From the NCBI GenBank assembly GCA_963383645.1, contig OY726557.1, positions 130,489,650 to 130,553,649 on the forward strand: a stretch of 64,000 nucleotides of DNA, given 5' to 3'. This DNA is from Muscardinus avellanarius (lineage: Eukaryota > Chordata > Mammalia > Rodentia > Gliridae). This document shows, piece by piece, positions 29,797 to 44,700 of the stretch (within the stretch, counting starts at the first letter, position 1; each line of letters starts with the position of its first letter). Under the pieces are notes generated by a model, which was given only the letters and a program-made list of their open reading frames with translations, was not told the DNA's origin and made no database searches. Both the position numbers and the translations under genes were made by a program.

Positions 29797-32700
29797 GCGT
29801 GAAGGGATTGAACCCAGGGGCTAGAATTCTACCTCCAAACATCCTCAGACCACTTTTATATTTTATTTGGGAACAGGGTCTAGGTTGGCTTCAAACCTTC
29901 AGCCAGGGACTGGCTGGCTTCAAACCTGTAATCCTCCCATCTCAGACACCCAAGTTCTGAGATTATAGGCATGTGCTACCATGCCTAGATCCCTCAGAAG
30001 TACATGACTCCTGCAAAAATCCCCTTTCTAGCTCCTATTGTATAACTCCTATTAGCAATTCCAAAATGACTTGATTCTTACAAATTTAAGAAAGCATTGG
30101 GGATATGGAAAAGAGGCTGATGTTTTTACCTACTGTTTTGAGTTCTGCTGCCAGGCTCAACCTGAGCATAACAACATATTCAGCCTTAGAAAAGTAAGGA
30201 CAGTGAGTGTGTTAGATGATATGGTTGTTTTTTCCTGCTTCCCAAAGAAACTACATAGAACTTGAGTTCCACACCCCTATTATGTGAGCCCACACATATG
30301 ACACATTTAGCTTGGACCTCTGCTGGAGTTTAATAATCTGATTGTGGAGGCTGGGAGCAAGGCTCAATAATAAGCGTGCCTAGCATCCATAAGGACCTGA
30401 GTTCAATCCTTGGTACTGCAAAATAATAAAAAAAATCTAAATGCAAGCCAGGCATAGTGGTACACAACTGTAATCCCAGTACTTGGGAGGATGAGACAGG
30501 AAGATCACAGCTTGAGAGTAGCCTCAGCAACCTACTAAAACTGTTTCAAAATAAAAAATAAAATGGGGCTGAGGATACTAGAGCAGAGATAAAGTGCCCC
30601 TGGGTTCAATCCCCAGTACATAAAAATTTAAACACTGGGAGGCGAAGACAGGAAGATTGCAAGTTCACAGCCAGCCTCAGCTACTTAGTGAGACACTCTG
30701 CAACTTAGTGAGACCCTTTCCTAAACAAACAAACAAACAAACAAACAAACAAACAAACAGGGCTTGGGGTATAGCTCGGAGGTAGAATGCCCCTAGATTC
30801 AATACCCAGGACTGCAAAAAAAGTAAAAAACTTAAAATTTTTAAAAATCTAACTGCCAAACCACACCAGACAAAAAAGTGCAACATGAAACACTATGATA
30901 AAAAGAGGTCAAGACTAGAAGTTAAGGGCTATAAATTCAAGTGAGAGTCCGATTCCTAACCTCCAGCAAGTCATGGTACCTCATAATCTAATTTCTTTAT
31001 AATAGAAATGACGAAGTAGGATTCGATGATCATTCTAGAAGAAATCCCAAGGAGCGCCTACCTACAAGGTACAGCAGGTCCTCTCACAGACTCTATTGCA
31101 CAAACCCCTTCCCCAACCCTCCCAGTCAAGAATGCCTTCCAAGGGAGCCATTCCTACTGGTGAGTATATACTGCCCTCTGCAGGTATGCTGAGACAGGTA
31201 AAAATCAGTGGATTCCTAGGACCTCAAATATAGCTCTTACAACTAAGATATAACACGGCAATTTCATGAGAGACTACCCATCACTAGAGTATTATACTCA
31301 CACTCGAGGGACAGGTGTCGTGCCATCTGAGCTGTCTTCATTTTCCTGTTGGAGAAAAATATCATATTAATAGATGAACAGACTAAAGAATTTTTGATAA
31401 TTTGAGAGCTCTGGAAACCCAGCAAGCAAAGAGTTGATATTTTAGAACACCATACCTTACAGAAGGCCTGATCTTTGGTCTCTAGCCATAGCTGGAAGAG
31501 TGCAGCTAATTCTTTTTCATTATCTTGGGACTGACCTGTAAAGGGGGGGGGGGGCGGGGGGAGGGACAAAAAAAAAGATCTACATTGTTACTCAGAACCA
31601 CACTTTCTCTTCATCTGCTATCTATGCCAGGAGAGACTGCAATCAGGAGGGCAAGGGCCCTTTGCATATACAAAGCCCCTCCGCTCACCCTTGGACCTCC
31701 GCTGACGTCGCCGCCTCTGCAGACCATTCTTTCACTAGTCTGCTGAGCAGCCACTGTGTGCCTGTTGCTGCATGTGAAGCAGCTGTGGTCATTTAGGGAA
31801 CACAGTCTCTGCCCTCCTGGAGTTTAGTCAAGCGAGGACAGAACACCTATTAAATGAAACCACTTCTAAAAGTGGCAGGTGTACAAAGGCTGTCAGGGCA
31901 ACACACACCAAGGATGAGAGAAGTGGGGCACAGAGGTATTCCACATGCTGGCAAGAAGCAGCAAGTCATCCCCTAGGCAAAAAAACTCAACTCCCCCTCA
32001 CCTGCCTAGAAAGAGAAAAACACTCCATGCCCTCCTCACATGCCACTCTGTTCAGACTCCAGCCGTGGCTCTTGGCACACATGGTAACTAAATCTCTTGC
32101 CCAGGTTAGAAGTTACCATGGTATCAGCATATCCTAGGTCAGCTCAAGAGCTACATTTCCCAAAGAGGCCATTGAGAACGCGCTCCTCGGGACACTCATC
32201 CTTGTCTTCACTAGTCAACACAGGATACCACCAATGCCACCCCCACAGGAACCCAAGTTCTTATTCCCAGACTACTCTTCTACCTGTCTCTGTGCCTTCT
32301 AGAAACGCTACTGCACAACCAGCAATTCCCCTATAGCCTAGTCTTCTCCCAACACGCCCTCTACTCCTGTTTGACGTGAGATCTGCCCTCCCTTGATCCC
32401 AGCCCTGCAGACACTGAGTCAGTTCACTCTCTTAGCTACATCCACAGGATCAGGAGGAAGAAGTAAATTCCTCCTTTACCCCATAGCTGGTCCCAGACAT
32501 TTCTCCCAATTATTCTAGAAAAATAAAAATAAAAACAAAAGCCTGTTCCAAATACAGAGTCAAGAAACAAACCCACACATACACTGTGAATTCATTTTTT
32601 AGGAGGTCAAATACATACAATGAGAAAGAGGTTATGTAAATAATTGTGTTGAGGAAACTGGAGATCACATTAAAAGAATGAAATTAGCCAGGCTTTACCT

Positions 32701-35700
32701 GGCTAATTAGCTGGGATTACCCTTGTAATCCCAGTACCTGGGAGGCTGAGACCGGAGGATCACAGGTTTGTGGCCAGCCTCAGCAACTCCTGAGGCCCTC
32801 CACAACTTAGTGAGACACTGTTTCAAAATAAATAAGAGCCAGGTGCGGTGGCACATACCTGTAATCCCAGTACTTGGGAGGTGGAGACAGGAAGATCACG
32901 GGTTTCAAAATAGCCTCAGCAACTTGGTGAAGCTTTCAGCAACCTAGCAAGACCTTGTTTTCAAATAAGAAATATTATCAGGCTGGAAGGTGTAGCTTAA
33001 GAGTAGAATGTCTTTGGGTTCAGTCCCCAGTACCACAAAAAAATAAAAATAAAAATAAAATAAAATAAAATGGTAAAATGGGGCTTGTGGTATAGGTCAG
33101 AGGTAGAATGTGACTGGATTCAGTTCCAGTACTCCCCCACACACAAAACAACAAAAGACCTCAACAGACATTTCTCATTTCTATACTCGACATCACTCAT
33201 CACCCATCACAACAGTGCAAGACAGGTTGGTGGTGCATAACTGTAATTCTAGTAGGCTGAGGTTGCCAGTTCAAGACCAACCTCAGAAAAGAAGGAAGAC
33301 TCATCAACCTAGTGAGATCCAGTTTCAAAACAAACAAAATAAAAATTTAAAGGGGCTAGGTGTGCAGCTCAAAGACAGAGTGCCTCTGGATTCAATTTCT
33401 AGTGCCACCAAAGAAAAGAAAAAGGCATGCTACTGCTCTCTGCTCCTACGGTTAACGTACCCAATCACTCCTCACAGGGCTCATCTTCCCTCGTGACTCC
33501 ACTTTTCCCATCACCCCATATCCACATGGACAGCCCATCCAATAGCCTAACCTCAATGATGGCCCCAGTCACGCCTTCCCTCTACTCCAGCCCAGCACTC
33601 ACTCTTACAGCACAACTGCACTCTGCCATTACCCAAAACTGGCCTATCTTCAAAATCCTAGGCTATATTTCTCAACCCTGGCTGCCCTTCAGACAGACAG
33701 GGAACTTCTGAAAATACCAAGGCTCAGACCCCATCCCAAGCAATTAGCCCAAACCCCTGCCCAGGCATCAGTGTTTTTAAAAAGTTCCTTGATGAACTAG
33801 CACGCGGCCATGGTTAAAAACTTACATTCTAGGCCAGGCGTGGTGGCGCACACTTGTAATCCCAGCGCTTGGGAGGCTGAGACAGGAGGATTGCACAGGT
33901 TCGAAGCCAGCCTCAGCTACTTAGTGAGGCTCTCAGCAACTTAGTGAGACCTTGTTTCCAAATAAAATATAAAATAGGTCTGGGAGTATAGCCCAGAGGT
34001 AGAAAGCCCCTGGGTCCTACCCCTAGTGCCATCAAAATAAAATAAAATAAAATAAAATAAAATAAAATAAAATAAAATAAAATAAAAATAAACCTACATT
34101 CTGCTTTCTGGCCACAATCACTTGAACTTCTCCTTGCGTACTGACTACCATCAAAGCTTTGCTTTGACCCAGCAGAACAGCTGGTCCACTGACACCTCTA
34201 TTTCTCAGCTCCCATTAGCCCCCACCCATCCCTCTTTTCTCCTAATTCAGCAGATTCCAATCCCACCATTTGAATAACATGCTTCTCAACAAAGTAATGC
34301 TTTCACCTCTGCCCTTTGATCTTTGAAACATTTCCTCTTACTAAAACTCAAATTCTGTAACTATCCACATTCTGCATGCTTCAAATCAAGCAGCTGAGGG
34401 CTGCATGAACAGCCAGAGTGCCAAATAATGCTGGACATGGTTGCGCACCTGTAATCTCAGAACTTGGGAAGCTGATAGGAGGAATGTGGGTTCAAGAGCC
34501 GGGCATGGTGGCGCATGCTTGTAACCCCATGCTCGGGAGGCTGAGGCAGGAGGATTCACAGGTTCAAAGCCAGCCTCAGCTACTGAGTGAGGCTCTCAGC
34601 AACTTAGTGAGACCCTGTCTCCAAATAAAGTATAAAATAGGTTTGGGAGTATAGCCCAGAGGTAGAAGGGCCTCTAGGTTCCACCCCCAGTACCACAAAA
34701 AAAAGAAAACTCTATTATGAATTAATCCCAAATCATTAGCATTATCAACATAAATGCTGATGCTATTAAAAAATGTCTCTGCAGACCTCTCCTTCTCTCC
34801 ATAGTTTCCTTCCCATCAACACTTAATACCCATCTAAGTTTTCTCCCACTTAAAAAAAAAAAAACTCCTCTCTTGGCCATAAGTCCCCTCTTCTATTCCC
34901 TCCCCAATTTCTAGAAAGAGCTATTTAGAGCCGGGCATGGTGGTACACGCTTGTAATCCCAGCATTCAGGAGGCAGAGACTGGAGGATCGAGGTTTGTGG
35001 ACAACCTCAGCTACTTATGGGGCCCTTCGCAACTCAGTGAGACTCTGTTTCAAAATTAAGACTAAAAAATAGGGCTGGGGGTGTAGCTCAGAGGTAGAAT
35101 ATTCCCGGGTTCCACCCCCAGTACCCCCCCACACACACACACACACATACACACACAAAGCTATTTAGATTTTAGATTCACTATACAGAGTTCTATGGCA
35201 TACATCAAGGGGCAGGAAACCAGTCACCTGCTCTTGTCAAGTTTTATAAAATATACCCTACCTGTTCCCTGTTCATTTTATCTTCTCTCTGGCTGTTCTG
35301 CATTCTAAGGACAGAGCTGTGTGGTAGCAACAAAAGCAGCTAGCACACAGTATGCATACTTACTACCTATCCTGTAAGAAATCCAGCAGGATAGCCACTG
35401 TGCCTGCTGGCATTGTGAGCCACCTCTGGCCCACAGCCCTCAGTCCCCATCACTGCAAGGAGTCACTCTTACCAGAACAATAGAGGCCAGCAATCTCTCT
35501 CAACTCCCCAGCCCTTCTACTCTGAGTCAACCTGCAGGGTCTCCTCCCATCTCTGGCGCCACCTCCTCTCCACATGTGCTGTACTAGCTGCCAAGTGAGG
35601 AGTTTTCCCAAGGCTTAGTCCTCAGCCCTCTAAATCCTCTCTCTCCTTAAGCAACTATATACAGTTGGGCCTGTACCCACGGGTTCTACACTTGAGAATT

Positions 35701-38700
35701 TCAGAAGAAAAACAATGTTGAGTTACCCAATTATCACCATCATGAGGTAACAGCCACCGGGCTTCTTCAGGAGCATGTTATGGCAACTGACACACTAAGC
35801 AGGACTTTAGCAAACAAAACAAAAACAAGGATCTTTTTTCTTAAAAGCTTATTTGGGCCAGTCATACAGCTCACTACACAATATCCTCAAGAGCAAAGCT
35901 CATTTTTAGTATTAAAAGAAAACTCTAGAGCCGGGTGCGGTGGCGCACGTTTGTAATCCCAGCGCTTGGGAGGCTGAGGCAGGAGGATTGCACAGGTTCA
36001 AAGCCAGCCTTAGTGAGGCTCTTGGCAACTTAGTGAGACCCTGTTTCCAAATAAAATATAAAATAGGTCTGGGAGTATAGCCCAGAGGTAGAAGGGCCTC
36101 TAGGTTCCACCCCCAGTACCACAAAAAAAAAAAAGAAAACTCTATTATGAATTAATCCCAAATCATTAGCATTATCAACATAAATGCTGATGCTATTAAA
36201 AAATGTCTCTGCAGACCTCAATGCAGCCATCACCAAACCATATCATAGTAAAAGGACCATCCCACTTCAGCCTTGGTGAGCCAAGGTCCAATTGGGGTTG
36301 TGATAAAATCCACACTTTAAGAGTACAAGGGAGGTTGGGCGTGGTGGCACATGCTTGTAATCTCAGTATTCAAGAGGCAGAGACAAGAGAAGTGCAAGTT
36401 AGAGGGCAATCCCAAGGTTAACAAGGCTCTATGTCAAAATAAAAGTAAGAAGAGAGCAACCAGGCATCATGGCACAAACTTGTAATCCCAACACTCCTAC
36501 GTCCCAGGAGGATTGCAGATTTGGGGCCAGCTTGGCTACCTAGTGAAGCCATCTGAAACTTAGTGAGACCCTGTTTCAAAATAAATAGGATAAAATGGGC
36601 TGGGGATGTAGCTCAGAGGTAGAATGCCCCTGGGTTCAATCCCCAGCACAAGAAAAAAGGAAGGAAGGAAGGAAGGAAAGGAAGGAAGGGAGGAGAGAGG
36701 GTATAGCTTGAAGGTAGGATACCCCTGGGTTCAATTCCTAGTAACAACAAGAGTTCCTTCACAGAGCCACAAAAGGTCTGACATTACCTGTTTTGCCCAT
36801 GTTCTGACTGGAAGACTGAAGTAACTTGTGAGAGGGAATGAGAGGGGCAGGTGATAAGAATTACTTACCAAGCAATTTCCACTGCTGGGTTTTCTCTTTG
36901 AATTCAACAAATGGAGAGAAACTGGAAGGAACAGCTACAAAATAGATTGTATGAACAAGCCACATGGTCAGAGAGTGCTAAACACAGAACAAACAGCCTG
37001 CACCTCTGAGCTCAGAGAGAGCCTCTGAGCGTGTCCCAGTGTGGCAGGAGATAAAGCACAACGCACCCAATGAGCACAGTAGCTGCTTATTTTAAGATTT
37101 AGACAAAGGAAGAAATACAGTACACCCCCTCCCCCCCACACACACACACACAAAGGTGCATTACCTCGGCTTTCTCCTGAAAGATACTGCAGGGCAGGCA
37201 ACACCAACTCCGCCCAGTTGGGGGCTGCTGAGAACCAGCTGTTGAGGGAGCTGGCTGGAGATGACTGCCAATCCAGAACTCGCTCCTCCAGCTGAGGGGG
37301 AGAGGAGAAACCCAGTGAGGGCTCACTTCTACGTCAGCAATCTGGGATGTACTGAGCAAACTGGGTACATCTGTCCAAGCTGCCCAAGTCCCAGAAAAAC
37401 TGGCTGCAGATCTTTAAGAGGAACCCACCATACCTCTGCTCCACAAAGTAAGGAACATAAAAAGTTTCAACAATTTCAAAACTCTAATGTACATCTGACT
37501 TTTCCAAAACTCTTACCATAGGAAGGCTAGCCTGATTTTCCAGCAGCAAGATCTCTAATAGAAGAGAGAAGAAACTGGAAGATATCTCATTGATTCCAAG
37601 GCAAGGCTTGAGGTCTTCCAGAGGTCTGATGAGGGAGAAAAAACATAAGAACCCAAAAGACCAAGAACATTCAATACTGGTTCAGATTCTCCAGGGCTCA
37701 GGGCTTGTAGGTCCAACATTCACAGTCGACTCACACAAGTCCCAAGGTACTGGAGACACCCTCAGCTTCCCCGCCGAGCCTGAGCTGCGTGTACTCTCTA
37801 CTGCTCACTTACTCTTCCTTGATAGCAGGTATGGTAAGAGGAGACGGGGCCTGTGAGAGAGGTGGGACCCCTTCGGCATTGCTTAGGGTCTCAGCCAGGT
37901 CCTCTGTCTCTGACTTGATCAGCTTTATTTTCTTCTTCTTTTTTTCCTCTTTTTCCTTTACCTTTTTTTTAAGGACAGCCAAGTCATATAAAGCTGAGAA
38001 GAAAAAGCAACAAAAGTCACAGAACTGCCATTTTACAAAAGAAGAGAGAAGGGTATTTTCTGCATATTAATTTCCCAAGAATCACCAAAGACAGAAAAGT
38101 CTCAGTAATAAAGTATTTCAACTTAAAAAAAAAAAAGCCACCGGGTGTGGTGGCACACACTTGTAATCCCAGTACTTGGGAGGCTAAAACAGGAGGACCA
38201 CAGGTTCACAAACAGCCTCAGCTACTTAGTGAGGCCCTCTGTAACTTAATGAGATCCTGTTTCAAAATAAAGAATAAAAAATAGGGCTGGGCATCAATGT
38301 AGCTTGTAGGTAAAATGCCCCTGGTTCACTCCTTAGTACCATGCAAAAAAAAAAAAAAAAAAAAAAAGAAAGAAAAAGAAAAAGTCAATGGGTGATTTGC
38401 AGCTTAATTTTAACATCTATTGATCTTGTGAACCCATTTTAAATTCATAAAGGCAGTAACAAAATGAAGGTAATGAGCATGAAAGAAGGTACAGTTTCAT
38501 TTCTATCTACCACAGACAATACAATTTAACACCATTCAGGCAGAGGCTATCTGGAGGGGACCCACAGTCCTTTACCTGCTAGTGAGCCCTTCCTGCCGGC
38601 ATTTACTCGAGTCATGATGTCACTGAGGGTCAGGTCCCCTGTCAAAAGGTCCGGGTGATCCTAAATGTGATATGCAGAGATTTGGTTATGGAGGCCCAAA

Positions 38701-41700
38701 AAGGAAACAAACACTCATGGTAACTATGCCAATTTACTTAACAGATACAGTCAGATGTCAAGTATACCCGAAGAAATCATGATGAATTGAAAATATACAA
38801 GACTGCTGGGTGTAATGGTACATGCCTATAATCCCGGTGACTTAGACAGCAAGTTCAAGGCCAACCTCAGCAAGTCAGCAAGATCCTGCCTCGAAACAAA
38901 AAATAAAAAGGGCTGGTGACTGGTGACATAGCTCTGTGTGTGTGTGTGTGTGTGCATGGACACTGTGTCTGTGTGTGTGTACACAGACATAAAAACTACT
39001 GTTCTTCATAACAGTGCATAGGAGATCCCAGTTTTAACCTTTCTGTTGTATAGCATTTAAAGCTCATAAAGTTCTTCTGTATTCTTTACCTCATGAGCTC
39101 TTCAAGCAAACTTACCAACATTATTATGTTACAAAGTATAAAAAAAAAGGGCTCAGAGAAGTTCAAGATCTGCTTGTGATCTGCTTGATATTGTGGTAAG
39201 TGGAAAACACACAATGAACTTAGTTCTTCCAATGTGGTGCTTTTCTCCTTGATGGCTCTGACTCAGGTTGGCCTGTTTCTCTTCCACTGTACTCTGGCTA
39301 GTGGCCTTCGATTTAGTTGAGTGGCATGGAAATAGTAAAGAGCAGAAAGCATGCAGGGCTTGGATCGGCTCTGACAGTTACTGACTACAGGGCCAAGACA
39401 AGCTCTGTAACGTTGCTGAGCACTGCTGAGGGACACAGCGATTCATTCCTACACCAAACAGTGTCGCAGTGAGGACTGAAGTCTGCCTTATAAAGCCAAA
39501 GCATAGTTGTTGTCTCACATTTTTTATGCCAACCAGCCGCTCTGGTTGCTCCGTCCACTCACAATGCTAATGTGGTGGAGGCGATTACTGGCCTCGTTCT
39601 CAGGACAGCCATGCTAAAGACATTCCACTGAAAACCACAACCAGCCACTCCCAGCCCATTCTTACTGGTTGATGTTTCCGCTTTTCATGGTGCTTCTTTA
39701 ACATTATCTTCAGGTCACTGTCCCCTAGTTCTATTTTATCTGAGGGAAAATGAACCAACCACATAGACTAGGTCATTCACTACAATGATGCTAACATTTA
39801 AAGCTTCCTGGTCTCTAGTGACAGTCAAAAGTAAGATATCCCCCAAGTTTCTCTTCTGACTCCTGTGTACTACAAGTACCAAAAATCATCACACAGTCAC
39901 AGGATCAGCACTTTTACTTTTCTATAAACTGGCCAATAAATGACTTCAGTTACTTAGCTGACATAAAACCCCGCTATTACTAAATTTTTCCCTAGTACTA
40001 CTATTTCAAGATCCCACCTTCTTTAACTCCAAATACCAGCTGATCAACCCAAGGACAATTTTTATTTTAATGTTTTTTTGGTGGTACTGGGGATGGAACT
40101 CAGGGGCCTTCTACCTCCGGGCTACACTCCCAGGCCTATTTTATATTTTATTTGGAAACAGGGTCTCTTAAGCCAGCTGAGGCTGGCTTCAAGCCTGTGC
40201 AATCCTCCTGTCTCAGCTTCCCAAGCGCAGGGATACATGCCCGGCTACAAGGACAATTTTTTAAACAAAACAAAACAAAACAAAAGCCTATCTCTAGACA
40301 TAAAAAAGCAGATTAAAAAAAAAAAAAAAAAGGCCTCCCTCAACCACTTACTCTAAGGAGCCCTGCTACCTCCTTCATTTCTACACTGTGATCTTCCAGG
40401 ACGGCAGTGGCATCAGCCCATTCTCACCTGTGGTTTTCATATCCGTGGTGGAAAGCGTGGGCACCACCCTCAGGGGCACCGCAGGGCTAGGAGAACGCGC
40501 TGGAGAGCTCGGAAGCCATGAGCTGAGATCTTCAAAAGAAAATTTTTCTTGTAAATCCAACGTGGCTGTGGACTCCAATAAGGGAGATTGGGTAAGTGGC
40601 CATTTGGGTTCAACAAGGCTAAGCCAACAACATGGAGGCCAGGGTTCCACATTCCTTTCTGACCCTTCCCCAGATGAGCTGGAGCACAGTTAGGTCATTT
40701 AAACGGCTCTTGCAGGAAGAGAGACTTCAACAGAGTGATGGGGTCGCATTGCAGCAGGCCAACAGTCACTACTACTCTCCTGTAAGGGGAAAAGCAGTTC
40801 TCTCAAGTGGCACAATGGCACCCGAAGGCCTACTGTGGAGAGACCCTGCCCTGTGGGGATGCGTCAAGTGGTTCTCATCCAACTCAAGTGCCATGGGCAT
40901 GGGTAAAAAGGGCACAGACCCTCCCACCTCACAGCAATGTCTCACTGACTCCAAGACCAGGGGCTTCTGAGTCCCAGGGTCCACCCCACCCATCCCCAGC
41001 CAGCACAACTTGGAGGGCTTCTTTACTGGAGAGATAAATGGCTGCCACTGGCTCCAATACCCCAGCTACTCCAAGTGCCCAAGGACACTCACCCTCTTCA
41101 TCAGAGGACAGGGCCGTGTCGCCACATTCCTCCTTCACTTCCCTCAAGACCTTCAGGTATCGCTGCTGCGTGCGCCACTCCCGCTCCTCAGGGCTGCGGG
41201 ACGGTGAAGGGCGCTTCTGCCGGAAAGGAAGGGCTGGGCCACTCCTTCGGGCCATCTCCAGGAGATCCTAGGAGGAGAGCAGATGGGGGTACTTGTAGTC
41301 ATCACATCCTTCCCTGAAACAAGTAGCCCTGTAAGTCTACATTTTACTTTCTTCACTTTTAGACAAGCTTAACTCCCTCCCTTCCAGGTCACAAGGATGT
41401 ACATATGTAAATACATCTCAATAAAAAGAGCCTATATTAAGGCTGGACATCCCTAATCTAAAAATCTGAAATGCTCCAAAATCTACAATTTTGTAAGTAC
41501 CAACATGATACACTAAATGGAAAATTCCATACCTAACCTCACAAAACAGAGTGAAGTCAAAATATAAGCACATCAAAAATAGTGTGTAAATTACCTTCAG
41601 GCTATGTTTATAAGATATATAAGACATGAATTCCACCAGTACCACAAAAAATAATAATAAAAAATAGGGCTGGGGGTGTAGTTTAGAGGTAGAATGTTCC

Positions 41701-44700
41701 TGGGTTCCATCCCCAGTTCTGCAAAAAATTTAAAAGACATAAATTTCATGTTTAGACTTGGCTCTCATCTCCAATATCTCATTATATGTATGCAAATATT
41801 ACAAATCTGAAATCTAAAACACATTGGCCGGGCGTGGTGGTGCACGCTTGTAATCCCCACGCTTGGGAGGTGGAGACAGGAGGATCGCGCAGGTTTGAAG
41901 TCAGCCGCGCTGGCATAAGAGACCCTGTTTCAAAAATATAAAATAGGTCTGGGAATGTAGCCCGGAGGTAGAAGGGCTTCCAGGAACCCCAGTACCACCA
42001 AAAAATAAAAAATAAAAAAAATAAAAAAATTAAAAAAAAAACACTTCCAGTTCCAAGCATTCCAGATAAGGAATATTTAACCAGTATTGCATGATGAAAA
42101 TTTCTATATCTGAGTTTTGAATTGTTTCACAGAAAAAAAAACACTTAAAAAACTCAAAACAAAGCTGGGCGTGGTAGCGCTCGCTTGTAATCCCTGCGCT
42201 TGGGAGGTGGAGACAGGAGGATCGCACAGGTTCAAAGCCAGCCGCGCTGGCTTCAGAGACTGTTTCCAAATTAAAAAAAAAAAAAAAAAAAATAGGTCTG
42301 GGAGTGTAGCCCATAGGTAGAAGGGTTTCCAGGAACCCCAGTACCACCAAAAACAAAAACTCAAAACAATTCTCCCACTGAGGTTTATATTCTGTGTGTC
42401 TATCACAGTATTCAGAGACCTGTGCACAATTGCATCTCAGTTTTCCTCAACTACCAGTGATAGAACTGAAATTCATTTGTTTAACTTAGTAAATTAAAAA
42501 GCTACTTTACAGCTGGGTGTGGTGGCAAATGCTTGTAATCCCACAAGAGGATGAGGGTTCACGACCAGCCTCAGCTACTTAGTGATGCCCTCCAAAACTC
42601 AGTGAGACCCTGTTTCAAAATAAAGAATAATAAATAGGGTTAGGGGTATAGCCTAGAGGTAGAATACCCCTGGGTTCAATCCCTAGTATTAATTTAAAAA
42701 AAAACTACTTTATTTCATGAATTTTAGAAATCACTTATTTTTTCATGCTTTAACATCTTTGAAATCAGAGTACATCTTAAAAACGTATCATAAGAAAAAT
42801 ATACATGAATTTTATGTGGCTTAATTGGTAGCATTTTTTTCTTAGTGGTATATTTTGTACATTTAAACAACTTCTTGAAATCACAGTATCTGTGAGTTCA
42901 CTGCCCATGTTTCATATCCAGTTGCCAGCACTACTTACACTCCGGGAAGCAAGAATCTGCTTCAGCAGCCGATGGAAATACTGCTGCTGGGAGTTGAGGT
43001 ATCGCTTGTACTGTGACTTGAAGCATAGTTGCCGATACTTGACCACCTCAGGGTTAAAATGCCCATCTTAAAAAAAATATAAGTATAACTATATATACAT
43101 CAATCAGTACACATTTAATGACTGTTTAAAAATGTGGATAAAGAAAAAAGTGAATACTTAAAGAGAATCAGGAAAGAGAATTAAAAAGAGAATGCTGAAA
43201 ACTGATAGATCAATCAAGGCTAATAACAACTGCAATAACCACATAATACAACTGTCTTCATCAAAACTAAAGTATGTCACTAGTTCAAGTCAAATATACA
43301 GAAACTTTTGCCTTGCCAGGCATGGTGGCACTTGCTTGTAATCCCGCTATTTGGGAGGCTGAGACAGGAAGATCGCAGGTTCAAAGCCATCCTTGGCAAC
43401 TTAGTGAGGCTCTGTTTCCAAATAAGAAATAAAATCAGGCTGGGGGTATAACTTGGAGGAAGAATCCTAGGTTCAATCCCCAGTACCAAGGAAAAAAGAA
43501 AACTTCTGCCTTGCCATTCCTTATTTTGTATCCTCACACAACTAACATTGTTTGGGGGAAGCATGCCACCCCTACATAACCTCAAAAATCCAACTAGGCT
43601 TCCCTTGCTCTGTTCTATAGAAGAGCAGACAGTGTCCTCCCACCTAAAACTCCAACTCTGATGAAATAGATCTCTGACAACCACAGTGGGGACTTCCTCT
43701 TTAAACTAATAACCCATCAAAGTAGGGAATGCAGCCAGGTGTGGGGTATACCTGTAGTCCTAGTTACTCAAAAGACAAATGGGAGTATCTGACCCCAGTT
43801 CAGAGACAGCCTGATAAATACAGTAAGACCTCATCTCTTAAAAAACAGAAAGAAGCCTGAGGGTGTGACTCCATGGTACAACACTTGCCTATCATGTGTA
43901 AGGCTAATGGGTTCCATCCTCAGCACCCAAAAAAATGCCTTTTTTCTTTTTGTGGTCCTAAGGATTGAACCCAGATGCATTTTACCTCTGAGCTACACCC
44001 TCAGACCTATTTTATTTTTATTTTGAAACGGAGTCTCACTACTCTCATCTTATTTTGATGAGAGTCTCACTACTAGCTAGGGCCTCAAAACTCATGATCC
44101 TCCAATCTCAGCTTCCCAAGTACTAGGATTACAAACATGGGACACCACACCCAGCTTAAAAAAATGCTTTTAAAGGAGAGAATGCAAATTTTAAATCTTT
44201 AAAACAATGAGATTTAAAATTTAACAAAATTCAAAGAGGTGTGCTATACTTTCAGGGCATCCTATCAGAAAAAAATCACCCCAGAAATAAGGAGGGAAGA
44301 GGCTTCTTCTGGCTCCTCTTTACAGGATGGAGGGCAAATTGTGAATTAAGCATGGCCCCAAATTGTTTTGCAACCTCTGAAGTAAAAGCTGATTCAGGCA
44401 GTATCACTAATGGAAGAAGCCACTATGTAAAACAAAGGCTTTCAAAAAATTAAGTTTATGCTGGACGTGGCCGCATATGTTTGTAATCCCAGCATTTGGG
44501 AGGCTGAGACAGGAGGACTGCAGTTTGCAGCCAGCCTCAGCTACTTTAGTGAGGCCATTTGCAACTCAGTGAGATCCCGTTTCCCTGTTTCAAAATAAAT
44601 AAAAATTGGGCTGGGAGTGTAGCTCAGAAGTAGAATGCCCCTGGGTTCCATCCCTAGTACCGCCCAAAAGAAAAAAAAAAAAAGTTTATCACATAATTCC

